DNA of 35,465 bases from an uncultured Eubacteriales bacterium. GTDB taxonomy: Bacteria > Bacillota > Clostridia > Lachnospirales > Lachnospiraceae. The notes under the pieces are model-generated. The model had not been told where the DNA came from and did no database searches. It saw nothing but the letters and a program-made list of their open reading frames with translations. How positions within the stretch are numbered: the stretch's first letter is position 1; each line of letters opens with the position of its first letter. This document shows, in pieces, positions 16,316 to 24,748 of this stretch. The stretch lies in contig ONOC01000010.1 in the NCBI GenBank assembly GCA_900319355.1, positions 1 through 35,465 on the forward strand. The letters are read 5' to 3'. Made by a program: the position numbers and the translations under genes.

Positions 16316-17598
16316 ACTGGCCTATTCTGATCCTGTTTGTTTCCATGGCGTTCTGCTTCTGCATAAGAATGCCGATTTCCTTCTCCATGCTGGCGGCCTC
16401 CGTCATCTACTTCCTGACGAGTGACGTTTCTCAGCTGACACAGGTATTCTCCGTTATCAACGGCAACACCTTCTCGAATTACACCATGCTTGCCGCCCCG
16501 CTTTTCATCTTCATGGCCAACATCATGAATGAATCCGAGGTTACCGACAAGATGTTCGCCTTCTGTAACGGTCTTCTCGGAAAACTGAAAGGCGGCACCG
16601 CACAGGTAAACGTTCTGCTGTCGCTGATTTTCTCCGGTATGACAGGATCCGCCATCGCGGATGCCTCCGGTATCGGTACCATGGAGATCGCTCAGATGAA
16701 GAGCGAGGGTTATGACGCACCGTTCTCGGCAGCCATCACAGCGGCTTCCGCAACGATCGGACCGATCTTCCCTCCGTCCATCCCGATGATCATCTACGCC
16801 ATGCTTTCCGGCGCTTCCGTCGGGCAGCTCTTCATCGGCGGCGTCGTTCCCGGCGTCATGCTGACCATCGTACTTGCCATCTATGTCGGCATCATCTCCT
16901 ATAAGAGAAATTATCCGGCCGGCGTCATTATGACCGGAAAAGAGTTCGGCATGGCAACCCTGAAGGCGCTTCCCGCCCTGCTGACCGTTGTTATCCTTCT
17001 CGGCGGCATCTACACCGGTGTCTGCACACCGACCGAGGCAGGAGCCCTGGCATCTGCCTACGCGCTGATCATCTCCACCTTCGTGTACAGAACGATGGGA
17101 CTGAAAAAGCTCTGGCACATCATCAAGGTTTCCGCAGCCAACACCGCAACGCTGGCGCTGCTGACCGGTACATCCATGCTCTTCTCCTACATCGTTTCCA
17201 GAGAGCAGGTGGCGCAGGTCATCGCAAAAGCCGTTATGTCCATGACGGACAACAAGTACATCTTCCTGCTGATCGTCAACATCGTCTTCCTGTTCCTCGG
17301 AGCAGTCATGGATGTCAGCACGATCCAGCTGGTATTCGTACCGATGATTCTTCCGCTTGTCAAACTGATGGGCATCGACCTCGTACACTTCGGTGTATGC
17401 ATCTGCTTCAACATGATGATCGGTCTGTCCACACCGCCGTTCGGCATGCTGCTGTTCATTGTAACCGGCATCTCGCGGGCAAAAATCAGCGATGTCATAC
17501 GGGAGATCCTGCCCATGGTACTGCTGATGATCGGCGAGCTCTTCCTTCTGGTCTATGTGCCGCAGATCATCATGTTCCTTCCAACTCACATGAAATGA
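16312..17598 (+). CDS. TRAP transporter large permease (DctM)
   Basis: A 428-residue membrane protein with about 11-12 helices. Characteristic segments are PLFIFMANIM, the GSAIADASGIGTMEI stretch, the IGPIFPPSIPMIIYA reentrant motif, and the repeated counterpart STPPFGMLLFI near the C-terminus. It is the sodium-coupled transport subunit of the tripartite system. Length is normal and the frame intact; a terminator follows at 17627. Confidence 0.94.
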   Translation: MNWPILILFVSMAFCFCIRMPISFSMLAASVIYFLTSDVSQLTQVFSVINGNTFSNYTMLAAPLFIFMANIMNESEVTDKMFAFCNGLLGKLKGGTAQVNVLLSLIFSGMTGSAIADASGIGTMEIAQMKSEGYDAPFSAAITAASATIGPIFPPSIPMIIYAMLSGASVGQLFIGGVVPGVMLTIVLAIYVGIISYKRNYPAGVIMTGKEFGMATLKALPALLTVVILLGGIYTGVCTPTEAGALASAYALIISTFVYRTMGLKKLWHIIKVSAANTATLALLTGTSMLFSYIVSREQVAQVIAKAVMSMTDNKYIFLLIVNIVFLFLGAVMDVSTIQLVFVPMILPLVKLMGIDLVHFGVCICFNMMIGLSTPPFGMLLFIVTGISRAKISDVIREILPMVLLMIGELFLLVYVPQIIMFLPTHMK

Positions 17599-17626
17599 CA
17601 GTAACGGTACTGAGAACACGAAACGA

Positions 17627-17659
17627 AGCTGTCCGGAACGTATCCGGGCAGCTTTTTTT
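17627..17659 (+). terminator. Intrinsic terminator after DctM
   Basis: AGCTGTCCGG (17627-17636) pairs with CCGGGCAGCT (17644-17653) with one wobble, followed by seven T. Because the YhcH-like and kinase genes follow on the same strand, this may be partial readthrough control. Confidence 0.8.
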
Positions 17660-17688
17660 ATCAGAATCAATCGACGGAGGTAATGAAA

Positions 17689-18141
17689 ATGATTATTGAC
17701 ACTTTATCCCATGCATCTGTCTATCACCGGATGCCGGATCTTTCCGGTGTACTCGACTTCATCAGCCGCACAGACCTGAACAGCCTTCCTGACGGGAGGA
17801 CGGACATTGACGGCGACAATCTCTACGTCATGATCCAGCGCCCGGAGCTGAAACAGGCTGCCGAAGCCCTGCCGGAGGCTCATGACAGGTATATTGATTT
17901 TCAGCTTGTGCTGAAGGGCGAAGAGCTGATGGGATATGCAAAGCGAAGCGAACTGGGAGACCCGGTAAAATCCGACGCGGCACACGACATCTATTTCTAC
18001 CGGCAGCCGGAGGGCATGCCGCTTTTACCGGTCCGCGAGGGCATGTTCGCGGTCTTCTATCCCGGTGATGCCCATGCGCCCTGCATCCGGACCGGTGCCT
18101 GCGGTGCCAGCGTCAAAGCCGTCTTCAAAATAAAGGTATAA
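17689..18141 (+). CDS. YhcH/YjgK/YiaL family protein
   Basis: A 150-residue beta-sandwich protein of the family that includes EbgC and the sialic-acid-operon protein YhcH/NanQ. Members are thought to speed up sugar anomer conversion or otherwise assist sugar catabolism. The conserved EAHDRYIDFQLVLKGEELM segment and the later PGDAHAPC carry the metal-binding His/Glu set. I chose the ATG at 17689 (GGAGG, 8 nt spacing); the ATG at 17683 is too close to the ribosome binding site. Its position after a TRAP system and before a sugar kinase supports a role with the imported sugar. Confidence 0.88.
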   Translation: MIIDTLSHASVYHRMPDLSGVLDFISRTDLNSLPDGRTDIDGDNLYVMIQRPELKQAAEALPEAHDRYIDFQLVLKGEELMGYAKRSELGDPVKSDAAHDIYFYRQPEGMPLLPVREGMFAVFYPGDAHAPCIRTGACGASVKAVFKIKV

Positions 18142-18232
18142 GGCTGCGATTTTCTCTGTATTGTGATAGTATATGGCTGTCGGCTGTACCGGCAGAACCG
18201 CACACCGAAGGTGGGTACCAGAAGGAGTTTTC

Positions 18233-19126
18233 ATGCGCGTATTAAATTTCGGATCACTGAATGTAGATTATGTATATAAGGTTGACCATATCCTCGTCAG
18301 GGGCGAAACCCTGCAGTCCGGTTCGCGCCGTATCTTCAGCGGCGGCAAGGGGCTGAACCAGTCGGTTGCTCTCGCAAGGGCAGGCCTTGAGGTATATCAT
18401 GCCGGCAGCACCGGTCAGGGCGGAGAATTTCTCACCGGTGTTCTCGAAGATGCCGGCGTCCACACGGATTTTGTCCGGGTGCTGAAGGACACACCGTGCG
18501 GGCACACCGTCATTCAGAACGATAAAGACGGTGACAACTGCATCCTCCTCTTCGGCGGCGCCAATCAGTGCATCACCGATGAACAGGTCGATGAGGTACT
18601 CTCTCACTTCGGCAGCGAGGACACCCTGGTTCTCCAGAACGAAATCAACGCCAATGTGAAGATCATGGAGAAGGCGCACGAGAAAGGACTCACGATTGTG
18701 CTGAATCCCTCTCCCTTCGATGAAAAAATCGCGGCACTTCCGCTTTCGTACGTCGATATCTTCTTCATGAACGAAATCGAAGCCGCGCAGATGGCAGGCA
18801 TCCGCTCTGACGATCCGGATGCGCTTCTGGACAGTCTCGAGGCGAAATTCCCGGAGGCACGGCTGGTGCTCACCCTGGGCGGGGCAGGCTCCGTGTGCAG
18901 CTTCCGGGGCGAAAGAACCCGCCAGCAGATCTATCCGGTGCATGCGGTTGATACTACGGCGGCCGGCGATACTTTCACAGGATTTTTCCTCTCCGGTATT
19001 CTCCGGGGGCTTGACACAAAGGAAGCGCTCGATCTGGCATCCCGGGCTTCCGCGGTCGCGGTCACACGGCCGGGCGCAGCGCCGTCCATACCGACGCTGA
19101 AAGAGGTGGAGGCATACCGGTTCTGA
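18233..19126 (+). CDS. PfkB/ribokinase family sugar kinase
   Basis: A 297-residue ATP-dependent carbohydrate kinase. The N-terminal signature is SGGKGLNQSVALARAG (about residues 37-52). The C-terminal signature is DTTAAGDTFTGFF (about 239-251), with the catalytic Asp in AAGD forming the anion hole. NPSPFD and MNEIEA are typical of ribokinases. The ribosome binding site is GAAGGAG, 5-6 nt before the ATG. The closest named relative is ribokinase, but its place after an aldolase/TRAP/YhcH set suggests the substrate is a product of that pathway. Confidence 0.9.
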   Translation: MRVLNFGSLNVDYVYKVDHILVRGETLQSGSRRIFSGGKGLNQSVALARAGLEVYHAGSTGQGGEFLTGVLEDAGVHTDFVRVLKDTPCGHTVIQNDKDGDNCILLFGGANQCITDEQVDEVLSHFGSEDTLVLQNEINANVKIMEKAHEKGLTIVLNPSPFDEKIAALPLSYVDIFFMNEIEAAQMAGIRSDDPDALLDSLEAKFPEARLVLTLGGAGSVCSFRGERTRQQIYPVHAVDTTAAGDTFTGFFLSGILRGLDTKEALDLASRASAVAVTRPGAAPSIPTLKEVEAYRF

Positions 19127-19202
19127 GACACAGGCAAACGACCGATACCGCCACCGGCAGATGCGGTAAACATCCATATCATGAAAGACAGGGGCAATCC
19201 AC

Positions 19203-20057
19203 ATGGAGGATAAGAAAACAGGACTGATCATGGAAGGCGGCGCCATGCGCGGCATGTTCACCTGCGGCGTCATCGACGTCATGATGGAGAACGACATCAC
19301 CTTTGACGGCGCCATCGGCGTTTCGGCCGGCGCGGTTTTCGGCTGCAACTACGAATCCCGGCAGATCGGGCGGCCCATCCGCTACAACAAACGTTTCTGC
19401 AGGGACAGACGGTACGAAAGCTTTCACTCTCTTGTCACGACAGGCAATCTGTACAACGCGGATTTCTGCTACCGGCAGCTGCCGGACGAACTGGATCCCT
19501 GGGACTATGAAACCTTCACGGCAAACCCGATGGATTTTTATGTATGCTGCACGGATGTGGAGACCGGCAGCGCCGTCTATCACCGCTGCACCACGGGCAT
19601 CGGCGACGACATGACCTGGATGCGCGCATCCGCCTCCATGCCGATCGTCTCAAGGATCGTCGAGGTCGACGGTTATAAACTGCTGGACGGCGGTGTGGCC
19701 GATGCCGTTCCCCTGCAGTACTTTGAATCCATAGGCTACAACCGGAATGTCGTTCTGCTGACTCAGCCCAGGGGCTTCCGCAAAAAGAAAGGCCGTCTCA
19801 CGCCGATCGTCCGCCGCAGATACAGAGACTATCCGGCATTCATCAGCACCTGGGAACACATGGAGGAGCGCTACAACGATCTCATGGACGAGATCGACCG
19901 GCAGGAGTCGGAGGGAAAAATCCTCGTCATCCGGCCGGTCACCGGCCTGAAGATCGGCAAAATCGAGAAAAATCCCGCCGAACTTGAGCGCGTCTATCAG
20001 GCCGGCCGCCGGGCCGGCAGGCGCGCGCTCCCTCAGATACGGGATTTCCTCGCATAA
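19203..20057 (+). CDS. Patatin-like phospholipase family protein
   Basis: A 284-residue serine hydrolase with the Ser-Asp dyad of patatins. The oxyanion loop is GGAMRGMF (residues 12-19), the nucleophile is S41 in GVSAG, and the catalytic Asp is D162 in LDGGVADAVP. It has no signal peptide, so it is cytoplasmic or peripheral at the membrane. It resembles the small YjjU/RssA-type proteins whose lipid substrates are not defined. SD-like AGGGG precedes the ATG at 19203. Confidence 0.9.
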   Translation: MEDKKTGLIMEGGAMRGMFTCGVIDVMMENDITFDGAIGVSAGAVFGCNYESRQIGRPIRYNKRFCRDRRYESFHSLVTTGNLYNADFCYRQLPDELDPWDYETFTANPMDFYVCCTDVETGSAVYHRCTTGIGDDMTWMRASASMPIVSRIVEVDGYKLLDGGVADAVPLQYFESIGYNRNVVLLTQPRGFRKKKGRLTPIVRRRYRDYPAFISTWEHMEERYNDLMDEIDRQESEGKILVIRPVTGLKIGKIEKNPAELERVYQAGRRAGRRALPQIRDFLA

Positions 20058-20160
20058 AATTCAGCATCATCATAACATTCAGCATCGTCATAACATTCAG
20101 CATCGTCATAACATTCAGCATCGTCATAACATTCAGCATCGTCATAACATTCAGCATCAT
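20056..20160. repeat. 18-bp tandem repeat, five full copies and one partial
   Basis: Units AACATTCAGCATCGTCAT start at 20056, 20074, 20092, 20110 and 20128, with a partial unit at 20146. Copies 2-5 are identical and the outer ones vary. The array begins at the stop codon of the patatin gene and ends at the terminator. It has no spacers, so it is not CRISPR. Confidence 0.95.
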
Positions 20161-20165
20161 TGGGT

Positions 20166-20206
20166 AAAAACGGGAGCGGCCAAAATCATGCCGCTCCCGT
20201 TTCTTT
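20166..20206. terminator. Bidirectional terminator (patatin gene / pgi)
   Basis: ACGGGAGCGGC (20170-20180) pairs perfectly with GCCGCTCCCGT (20190-20200). AAAAA lies to the left and TTTCTTT to the right. It separates two convergent genes. Confidence 0.88.
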
Positions 20207-20246
20207 ATATCATTCCTGTCTGATATCCGTTTTCGGATGTCCGGTT

Positions 20247-21827
20247 TCAGATATTCAGCAGTCTGCTGTACTCGGTCAGTGCGCCCTCGGTATCGTGTGC
20301 CAGAACCTGCTTTGCCAGCGTCTTGCCGAGCTGTACGCCCTCCTGGTCGAAGCTGTTGACGTTCCACAGGAATCCCTGGAACATGACCTTATTCTCATAG
20401 TGAGCAAGCAGCGCACCCAGTGTCTTCGGTGTCAGCTGATCCGCAATGATGATGCTGGACGGACGGCCGCCCTCAAAGTTCTTGTTCAGGTTCTCATTCT
20501 CTCTGCCGCAGGCAAAGGCAACGATCTGCGCCGCTACGTTCGCGCAGAGCTTCTGCTGGCTGGTGCTTCCCTGAATCTCCACATCATTGCCGATCTGGTT
20601 CTTCTTAAATCCGATGAACTGAAGCGGAACAATCGTCTTTCCCTGATGGAGCAGCTGATAGAAAGAATGCTGTCCGTTTGTGCCGGGCTCTCCGAAAATG
20701 ATCGGTCCGGTCACATAGGAAACCGGTTTGCCGAAACGGTTGACCGACTTTCCGTTGGACTCCATATCCAGCTGCTGCAGATGTGCCGGGAAGCGGGACA
20801 GGGCCTGTGAATAAGGCAGCACTGCGGTTGCCGGATAACCAAGGATATTGCGCTCATATACGCCGATCAGCGCATCCAGCATATCCGGGTTCTTCAGCGG
20901 GTCGGCTTCCTTTGCCGCCTCATCCTCTTCATGTGCGCCGTCCAGAATCTCCGCGAATACCTCCGGTCCGAAGGCAAGCGACAGAACCGCGCCGCCGACC
21001 ACAGACGAAGAAGAATAACGTCCGCCGATATAATCATCCATAAAGAAAGCGTCCAGATATCCGCCGTTCTTTGCCAGAGGTGAAGTCTCGCTGGTGCAGG
21101 TGATCATATGCTTCGCAGGATCAAAGCCTTCCTTCGTCAGCGCATTCTTAACGAAGGCTTCGTTGGTCAGCGTCTCAAGCGTCGTGCCCGACTTTGATAC
21201 CAGAATAAAAATCGCGTGCGCGACATCAACGGATTTCAGCACTGCCGTGGCGTCATCCGGATCTACGTTGCTGATGAAATGAGCATCCATGAACAGCTTT
21301 CCGTTCGCTCTTGCCCAGTTCTCCAGCGCGATATACAGCGCGCGGGGACCGAGGTCACTTCCGCCGATACCGATCTGCACGACCGTCGTGAATTTCTCGC
21401 CGGCTTCATTCGTGATCTCGCCGTTATGAACCTTATCTGCAAAATCAGCGATCCGCTGCTGCTGTTCTCTGTAAAAATCTCTCTTGTTGACGCCGTCGGC
21501 AATCACGTCGTCGCCCAGCTGTCCTCTGCAGAGCTGATGCAGCACCAGTCTGTTCTCGCCGGTGTTGATCACGGCGCCGTTGTACAGCTCCTTATACTTC
21601 TCCTGCAGCTGTGCCTCATCGGCCAGTTTCACCAGGGCTTCAAGAACCGTGTCATCGACTTCCTTTGCCGCATAGTTGTACGCCATGCCGCATGCCATCG
21701 GAACACTGTACTTCCGTACTCTCTCTGCTCCGCTCTCTCCGCTCATGACCTCGCGGAGGCTGACGCGCTTCACGCCGCCCAGTGCCTTAAACGAATCAAG
21801 CTCGTCCAGATTTTTCCAATCTGCCAT
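20247..21827 (-). CDS. pgi: Glucose-6-phosphate isomerase
   Basis: A 526-residue glycolytic enzyme interconverting glucose-6-phosphate and fructose-6-phosphate. Its motifs include GIGGSDLGPRALY and SKSGTTLETLTNE (phosphate site). Further on are GGRYSSSSVVGG, FGEPGTNGQHSFYQLLHQG (with the catalytic Glu and His) and the signature FDQEGVQLGK near the C-terminus. Its length is close to the long bacterial form (about 550). Start at 21827 with AGGAGG upstream. It stands alone between a terminator and the thioesterase gene. Confidence 0.97.
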   Translation of the reverse strand: MADWKNLDELDSFKALGGVKRVSLREVMSGESGAERVRKYSVPMACGMAYNYAAKEVDDTVLEALVKLADEAQLQEKYKELYNGAVINTGENRLVLHQLCRGQLGDDVIADGVNKRDFYREQQQRIADFADKVHNGEITNEAGEKFTTVVQIGIGGSDLGPRALYIALENWARANGKLFMDAHFISNVDPDDATAVLKSVDVAHAIFILVSKSGTTLETLTNEAFVKNALTKEGFDPAKHMITCTSETSPLAKNGGYLDAFFMDDYIGGRYSSSSVVGGAVLSLAFGPEVFAEILDGAHEEDEAAKEADPLKNPDMLDALIGVYERNILGYPATAVLPYSQALSRFPAHLQQLDMESNGKSVNRFGKPVSYVTGPIIFGEPGTNGQHSFYQLLHQGKTIVPLQFIGFKKNQIGNDVEIQGSTSQQKLCANVAAQIVAFACGRENENLNKNFEGGRPSSIIIADQLTPKTLGALLAHYENKVMFQGFLWNVNSFDQEGVQLGKTLAKQVLAHDTEGALTEYSRLLNI

Positions 21828-21943
21828 TGTCTTCGTCCTCCTGTATCTGATGAATTACTTTTTCAGACTGCCTTATCAATATCAAAAGTACCACAAAAAA
21901 GCGTTTCTATAAAGTCCGTATGCGCAGAAGCGGATGACGGGCT

Positions 21944-22333
21944 TCAGCCTTCTTTTCTCTTCTCCGCCTTTGCGGTGAATCTGTCATTGCTGATGATAAA
22001 ACGCTCGTGCGTTCCCTCACCGATCACGCCTTTTTCATCGCGCACTTCCACATCAAATACCAGACGGCGGCCGTCGACCTCTTTCAGAACCGTCTTCGCA
22101 GTCACCTTCATGCCCACCGGTGTCGGCGCCTCATGCTGAACATTCAGCAGCGTTCCGACGGTACCCTGTCCGCTTTCCAGCTGATCCGCAACGCTTCTCC
22201 ACGCCGCCTTCTCGATCAGTGCCATCATACAGGGCGTCGCGTACACCAGAAGCTCACCGCTTCCGACCTTCCACGCCGTCTTCTCCTCCGTCACCGTTTC
22301 TTCAGCTGTTCCTGTGATCCCAGTCTCAAGCAT
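21944..22333 (-). CDS. FlK-like hotdog thioesterase
   Basis: A 129-residue single-domain hotdog protein. Pattern: the helix segment ATPCMMALIEKAA with a Glu typical of the fluoroacetyl-CoA thioesterase (FlK)-like group, VGTLLNVQHEAPTPVGMKVTA, and FDVEVRDEKGVIGEGTHERFII with the conserved His. It probably hydrolyses a short acyl-CoA; the true substrate is unknown. GGAGG lies 7 nt before the ATG. Confidence 0.85.
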   Translation of the reverse strand: MLETGITGTAEETVTEEKTAWKVGSGELLVYATPCMMALIEKAAWRSVADQLESGQGTVGTLLNVQHEAPTPVGMKVTAKTVLKEVDGRRLVFDVEVRDEKGVIGEGTHERFIISNDRFTAKAEKRKEG

Positions 22334-22423
22334 AGCCCGTCCTCCATGATTTCAGCTTTATTATCAGTGTAAGCGGGGATTCTCCGCTCCCTTCAGAAGA
22401 GCGGTATCTCCCGCACAGCCTCT

Positions 22424-22451
22424 ATCATAACACAACAGCGCATCCTGTAAA
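22424..22451 (-). promoter_or_regulatory. Promoter of the FlK-like gene
   Basis: On the minus strand TTTACA (22446-22451) and TATGAT (22424-22429) have 16-bp spacing. A leader hairpin CCGCTC/GAGCGG follows between promoter and gene. Confidence 0.6.
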
Positions 22452-22460
22452 ACCGGACGC

Positions 22461-23306
22461 TCACTGCTTTTTCGCATCGGCAAGCATGGTGCAGAGCTCC
22501 GGGATCGTCGTTTCAAAATCAACGCCGTACCACGGCTTTGCCGGATTGTCGAGCGTCGTGCGGATGGTGTCCGCGGTGTAGTCCGCCGCCAGACGGAAAG
22601 ATTTTTCCAGAGACAGACCGTTCATCAGCGCACCGACCGAAACGCTGGCGAAGATATCGCCCGTTCCGTGATAGGAGGCGTCCACACGGTCATTCTCATA
22701 GCTGAAATATCTGCCGGTTTCCGTATCCAGTCCGTACACGCCGGTCCTGCCCGGTGTAAAGGCGATGCCGGTCAGCACGACCTTCTTCGCTCCGAGCTTC
22801 GCCAGCTTCTGCAGCAGCGTCTCGATCCAGGCGCGGTCGTAGTCCTCGCGGTACGGCGTATCCGTCATGAAGCATGCCTCCGTCAGATTCGGCACAATGA
22901 CATCTGCACTGCCGCACAGGCCCGCGTTCAGCTTTGCGTAGGATTCGTCGAACGCCGGATACAGTTTGCCGTTGTCGGCCATGACAGGATCGATGAAGAT
23001 CAGCGTATCGTCCGTGCGGAACATGTCAAAAATCTTCTTCGCGATATCAATTTCCTCTGCTGATCCGAGATAACCGGTGTAAATGGCGTCAAATTTCACG
23101 TTCTGGGATTTCCAGTGCTCCGCGATCGGCAGCAGCTGATCCGTCAGGTCTTTGCAGGTAAATCCCTGAAACATGGTGTGTGTCGAAAGAACCGCGCTCG
23201 GAAGAATCACGGTCTCCACCCCCATCGCTGAAATAATCGGAAGCGCCACCGTCAGGGAACACTTGCCGAGACAGGAAATATCCTGGATCGTTAATACTCG
23301 CTTCAT
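22461..23306 (-). CDS. pdxY: Pyridoxamine kinase (PdxY-like)
   Basis: A 281-residue ribokinase-superfamily kinase that phosphorylates vitamin B6 vitamers for salvage to PLP. Family motifs: TIQDISCLGKCSLTVALPIISAMG at the N-terminus (long-known PdxY/Lachnospiraceae form), VMADNGKLYP, PNLTEACFMT and the active-site HGTGDIFASV near residue 220. I chose the ATG at 23306 (AGGAGG, 9 nt spacing); longer in-frame starts run through the promoter. PLP supply is relevant to the GabT-like aminotransferase nearby, although the two are not adjacent. Confidence 0.88.
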   Translation of the reverse strand: MKRVLTIQDISCLGKCSLTVALPIISAMGVETVILPSAVLSTHTMFQGFTCKDLTDQLLPIAEHWKSQNVKFDAIYTGYLGSAEEIDIAKKIFDMFRTDDTLIFIDPVMADNGKLYPAFDESYAKLNAGLCGSADVIVPNLTEACFMTDTPYREDYDRAWIETLLQKLAKLGAKKVVLTGIAFTPGRTGVYGLDTETGRYFSYENDRVDASYHGTGDIFASVSVGALMNGLSLEKSFRLAADYTADTIRTTLDNPAKPWYGVDFETTIPELCTMLADAKKQ

Positions 23307-23368
23307 TGATTTTATCCTCCTGAATCTGTCATCTTCCGGATCCGCATAAAAAAAGCGGCCGGACGGGA

Positions 23369-23409
23369 TTTCTGACCTGTTAACCGGGATTATAGTCGTT
23401 TTCTGACCT
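23369..23409 (-). promoter_or_regulatory. Promoter of pdxY with flanking direct repeats
   Basis: A minus-strand -10 TATAAT (23389-23394) lies between two identical copies of TTTCTGACCT (23369-23378 and 23400-23409; plus-strand sequence). They are 31 bp apart, about three helical turns. Direct repeats around a B6-gene promoter recall MocR/PdxR-type operators; that link is inference. Confidence 0.5.
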
Positions 23410-23542
23410 TTATAAAATGTCCAGATCATCTGATTTTTATATATCCAGAATCTTTGCATGTGGTATGGGTGTTTACACAGGAAGTTTATCTGTGGTATTC
23501 TGTGAAATGCCTATGAAATAAGAAAGAAATCAGGAGAAAATC

Positions 23543-24274
23543 ATGCACAAGCTTCAGCGTGCCGGAATGCAGGATACAGAGGAATGCTGTGCCATCCTCG
23601 AGGACGGGAAAAAGTATCAGAGAGCCCAGGGATTTGTTCACTGGCCCGACGACTATCCGCAGAAAAGAGATGTCGTGGACGACATCTCTCATCATGCAGG
23701 TTATATCTATGTGATTGACGGTCAGATTGCGGCCTGCCTCAGCCTTCATCTGGACGGTGAGCCCTTCTACAGTGACCCGAGAGCGAAATGGCGCACTGAC
23801 AGTCCGTGTGCGGTTCTGCAGAACCTGGCCGTTGCCGCTCCGTTCCGCAGCCGTCATCTCGCAGGAGAGATCCTCGATGCGGTCGGACTGCTCTGCTGCG
23901 TCTTGGGCATCAGTTACATCCGGACCGACATCACCATGCCCAACCGCCGCATGCAGCACATCGCGGAAAAGCACGGCTTCGTCAGATGCGGTCTCGTCAG
24001 CTGGAACGGCGGCGATCATTTCTCCTATGACCGGATTCTCACGCGCAGCCTCCAGAAACTTGCAGATGAGGAGATGGCACGCGCCGCTGCTGCCCGGAAA
24101 GCTCAGCCTGCCGCCGTCATGCCGCAGGACAGCGTTCCGTCACATACAGGTGCGGCTGATCCTGCCATGGCCACCATGGTGATGCCGGAAAGGCTTGCAC
24201 GTGCCACAGCTCCTGCCGGGAGTTCCATGGTTACGACCGGCACGGTTCATGTGAGCGCCAGTTCAAACCCGTAA
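23543..24274 (+). CDS. GNAT family N-acetyltransferase with Ala-rich tail
   Basis: A 243-residue protein. Residues about 1-175 form a GNAT domain: YIYVIDGQIAACLSL (beta4), then VLQNLAVAAPFRSRHLAGEIL with a loose acetyl-CoA loop, and NRRMQHIAEKHGFVRCG at the end, a typical GNAT closing motif. The last 65 residues are a low-complexity Ala/Pro/Met-rich tail without a recognisable fold. Its 3' end overlaps the convergent GNAT gene by 28 bp. The acceptor substrate is unknown. Ribosome binding site AGGAG, 6 nt before the ATG. Confidence 0.8.
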   Translation: MHKLQRAGMQDTEECCAILEDGKKYQRAQGFVHWPDDYPQKRDVVDDISHHAGYIYVIDGQIAACLSLHLDGEPFYSDPRAKWRTDSPCAVLQNLAVAAPFRSRHLAGEILDAVGLLCCVLGISYIRTDITMPNRRMQHIAEKHGFVRCGLVSWNGGDHFSYDRILTRSLQKLADEEMARAAAARKAQPAAVMPQDSVPSHTGAADPAMATMVMPERLARATAPAGSSMVTTGTVHVSASSNP

Positions 24275-24681
24275 CAGCTTTTCTCAAAGCCGTAATTTTC
24301 GTAAAACTGATGCGCGTCCTTCCTCGGAAGGCCGGAATCAAGAATCAGCGCCTTGCATCCTTTTTCTCTGGCCATCTCCGCGGCGCGGTCCATCATCATT
24401 CTGCCGTAGCCCTTGTGGCGCTTTTCTTTCTTTGTAATGATGCTGGATACGTAGCAGGTCAGGCCGCACATCCAGAACGTCTGAAAATAATCCCCGTGGC
24501 AGAAGCCCGTGTATTCTCCGTCATCCAGCAGGAAAAATGCAAAACTGTCCGGATCGTTTATGACCTTTTCATACACCTTCTTCGTCGGCTCATCCTCATA
24601 GGTGTTGTAATCCCACAGCGCTCTGATAAATTTCATTGCCTCCGGGAAATCGTCCATCGAAGCCTTTCTGAATTCGATCAT
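24247..24681 (-). CDS. GNAT family N-acetyltransferase
   Basis: A 144-residue compact GNAT protein. FFLLDDGEYTGFCHGDYF forms beta4. The acetyl-CoA loop is EKRHKGYGRMMMDRAAEMA (Q/R-x-x-G-x-G/A type, here RHKGYG), and the closing motif is HQFYENYGFEK. It probably acetylates a small molecule or protein N-terminus; the substrate is unknown. It converges with and overlaps the other GNAT gene. A 15-nt tandem repeat lies just upstream of its ribosome binding site. Confidence 0.88.
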   Translation of the reverse strand: MIEFRKASMDDFPEAMKFIRALWDYNTYEDEPTKKVYEKVINDPDSFAFFLLDDGEYTGFCHGDYFQTFWMCGLTCYVSSIITKKEKRHKGYGRMMMDRAAEMAREKGCKALILDSGLPRKDAHQFYENYGFEKSCYGFELALT

Positions 24682-24695
24682 CCGTCTCTCACCTG

Positions 24696-24732
24696 CCCTT
24701 TCTTACGGGGCCCTTTCTTACGGGGCCCTTTC
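24696..24732. repeat. 15-nt tandem repeat
   Basis: CCCTTTCTTACGGGG occurs twice in tandem (24696-24710, 24711-24725), followed by CCCTTTC. It lies between the fusion gene stop and the GNAT gene start. Its ends pair through GGGGCCC, so the junction may fold. Confidence 0.9.
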
Positions 24733-24748
24733 ATGACCGGTTCTGACC

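Noticed and set aside
16204-17670. A 488-codon open frame on the minus strand opposite DctM
   Set aside because: Low-complexity His/Asp/Gly-rich translation with no family signal; DctM is unmistakable on the other strand.
18254-19348. 364-codon minus-strand frame opposite the PfkB kinase gene
   Set aside because: Contains no family motif, while the plus-strand kinase has both PfkB signatures.
20056-20160. CRISPR array
   Set aside because: The 18-bp units are directly adjacent with no spacers, and no cas genes are present.
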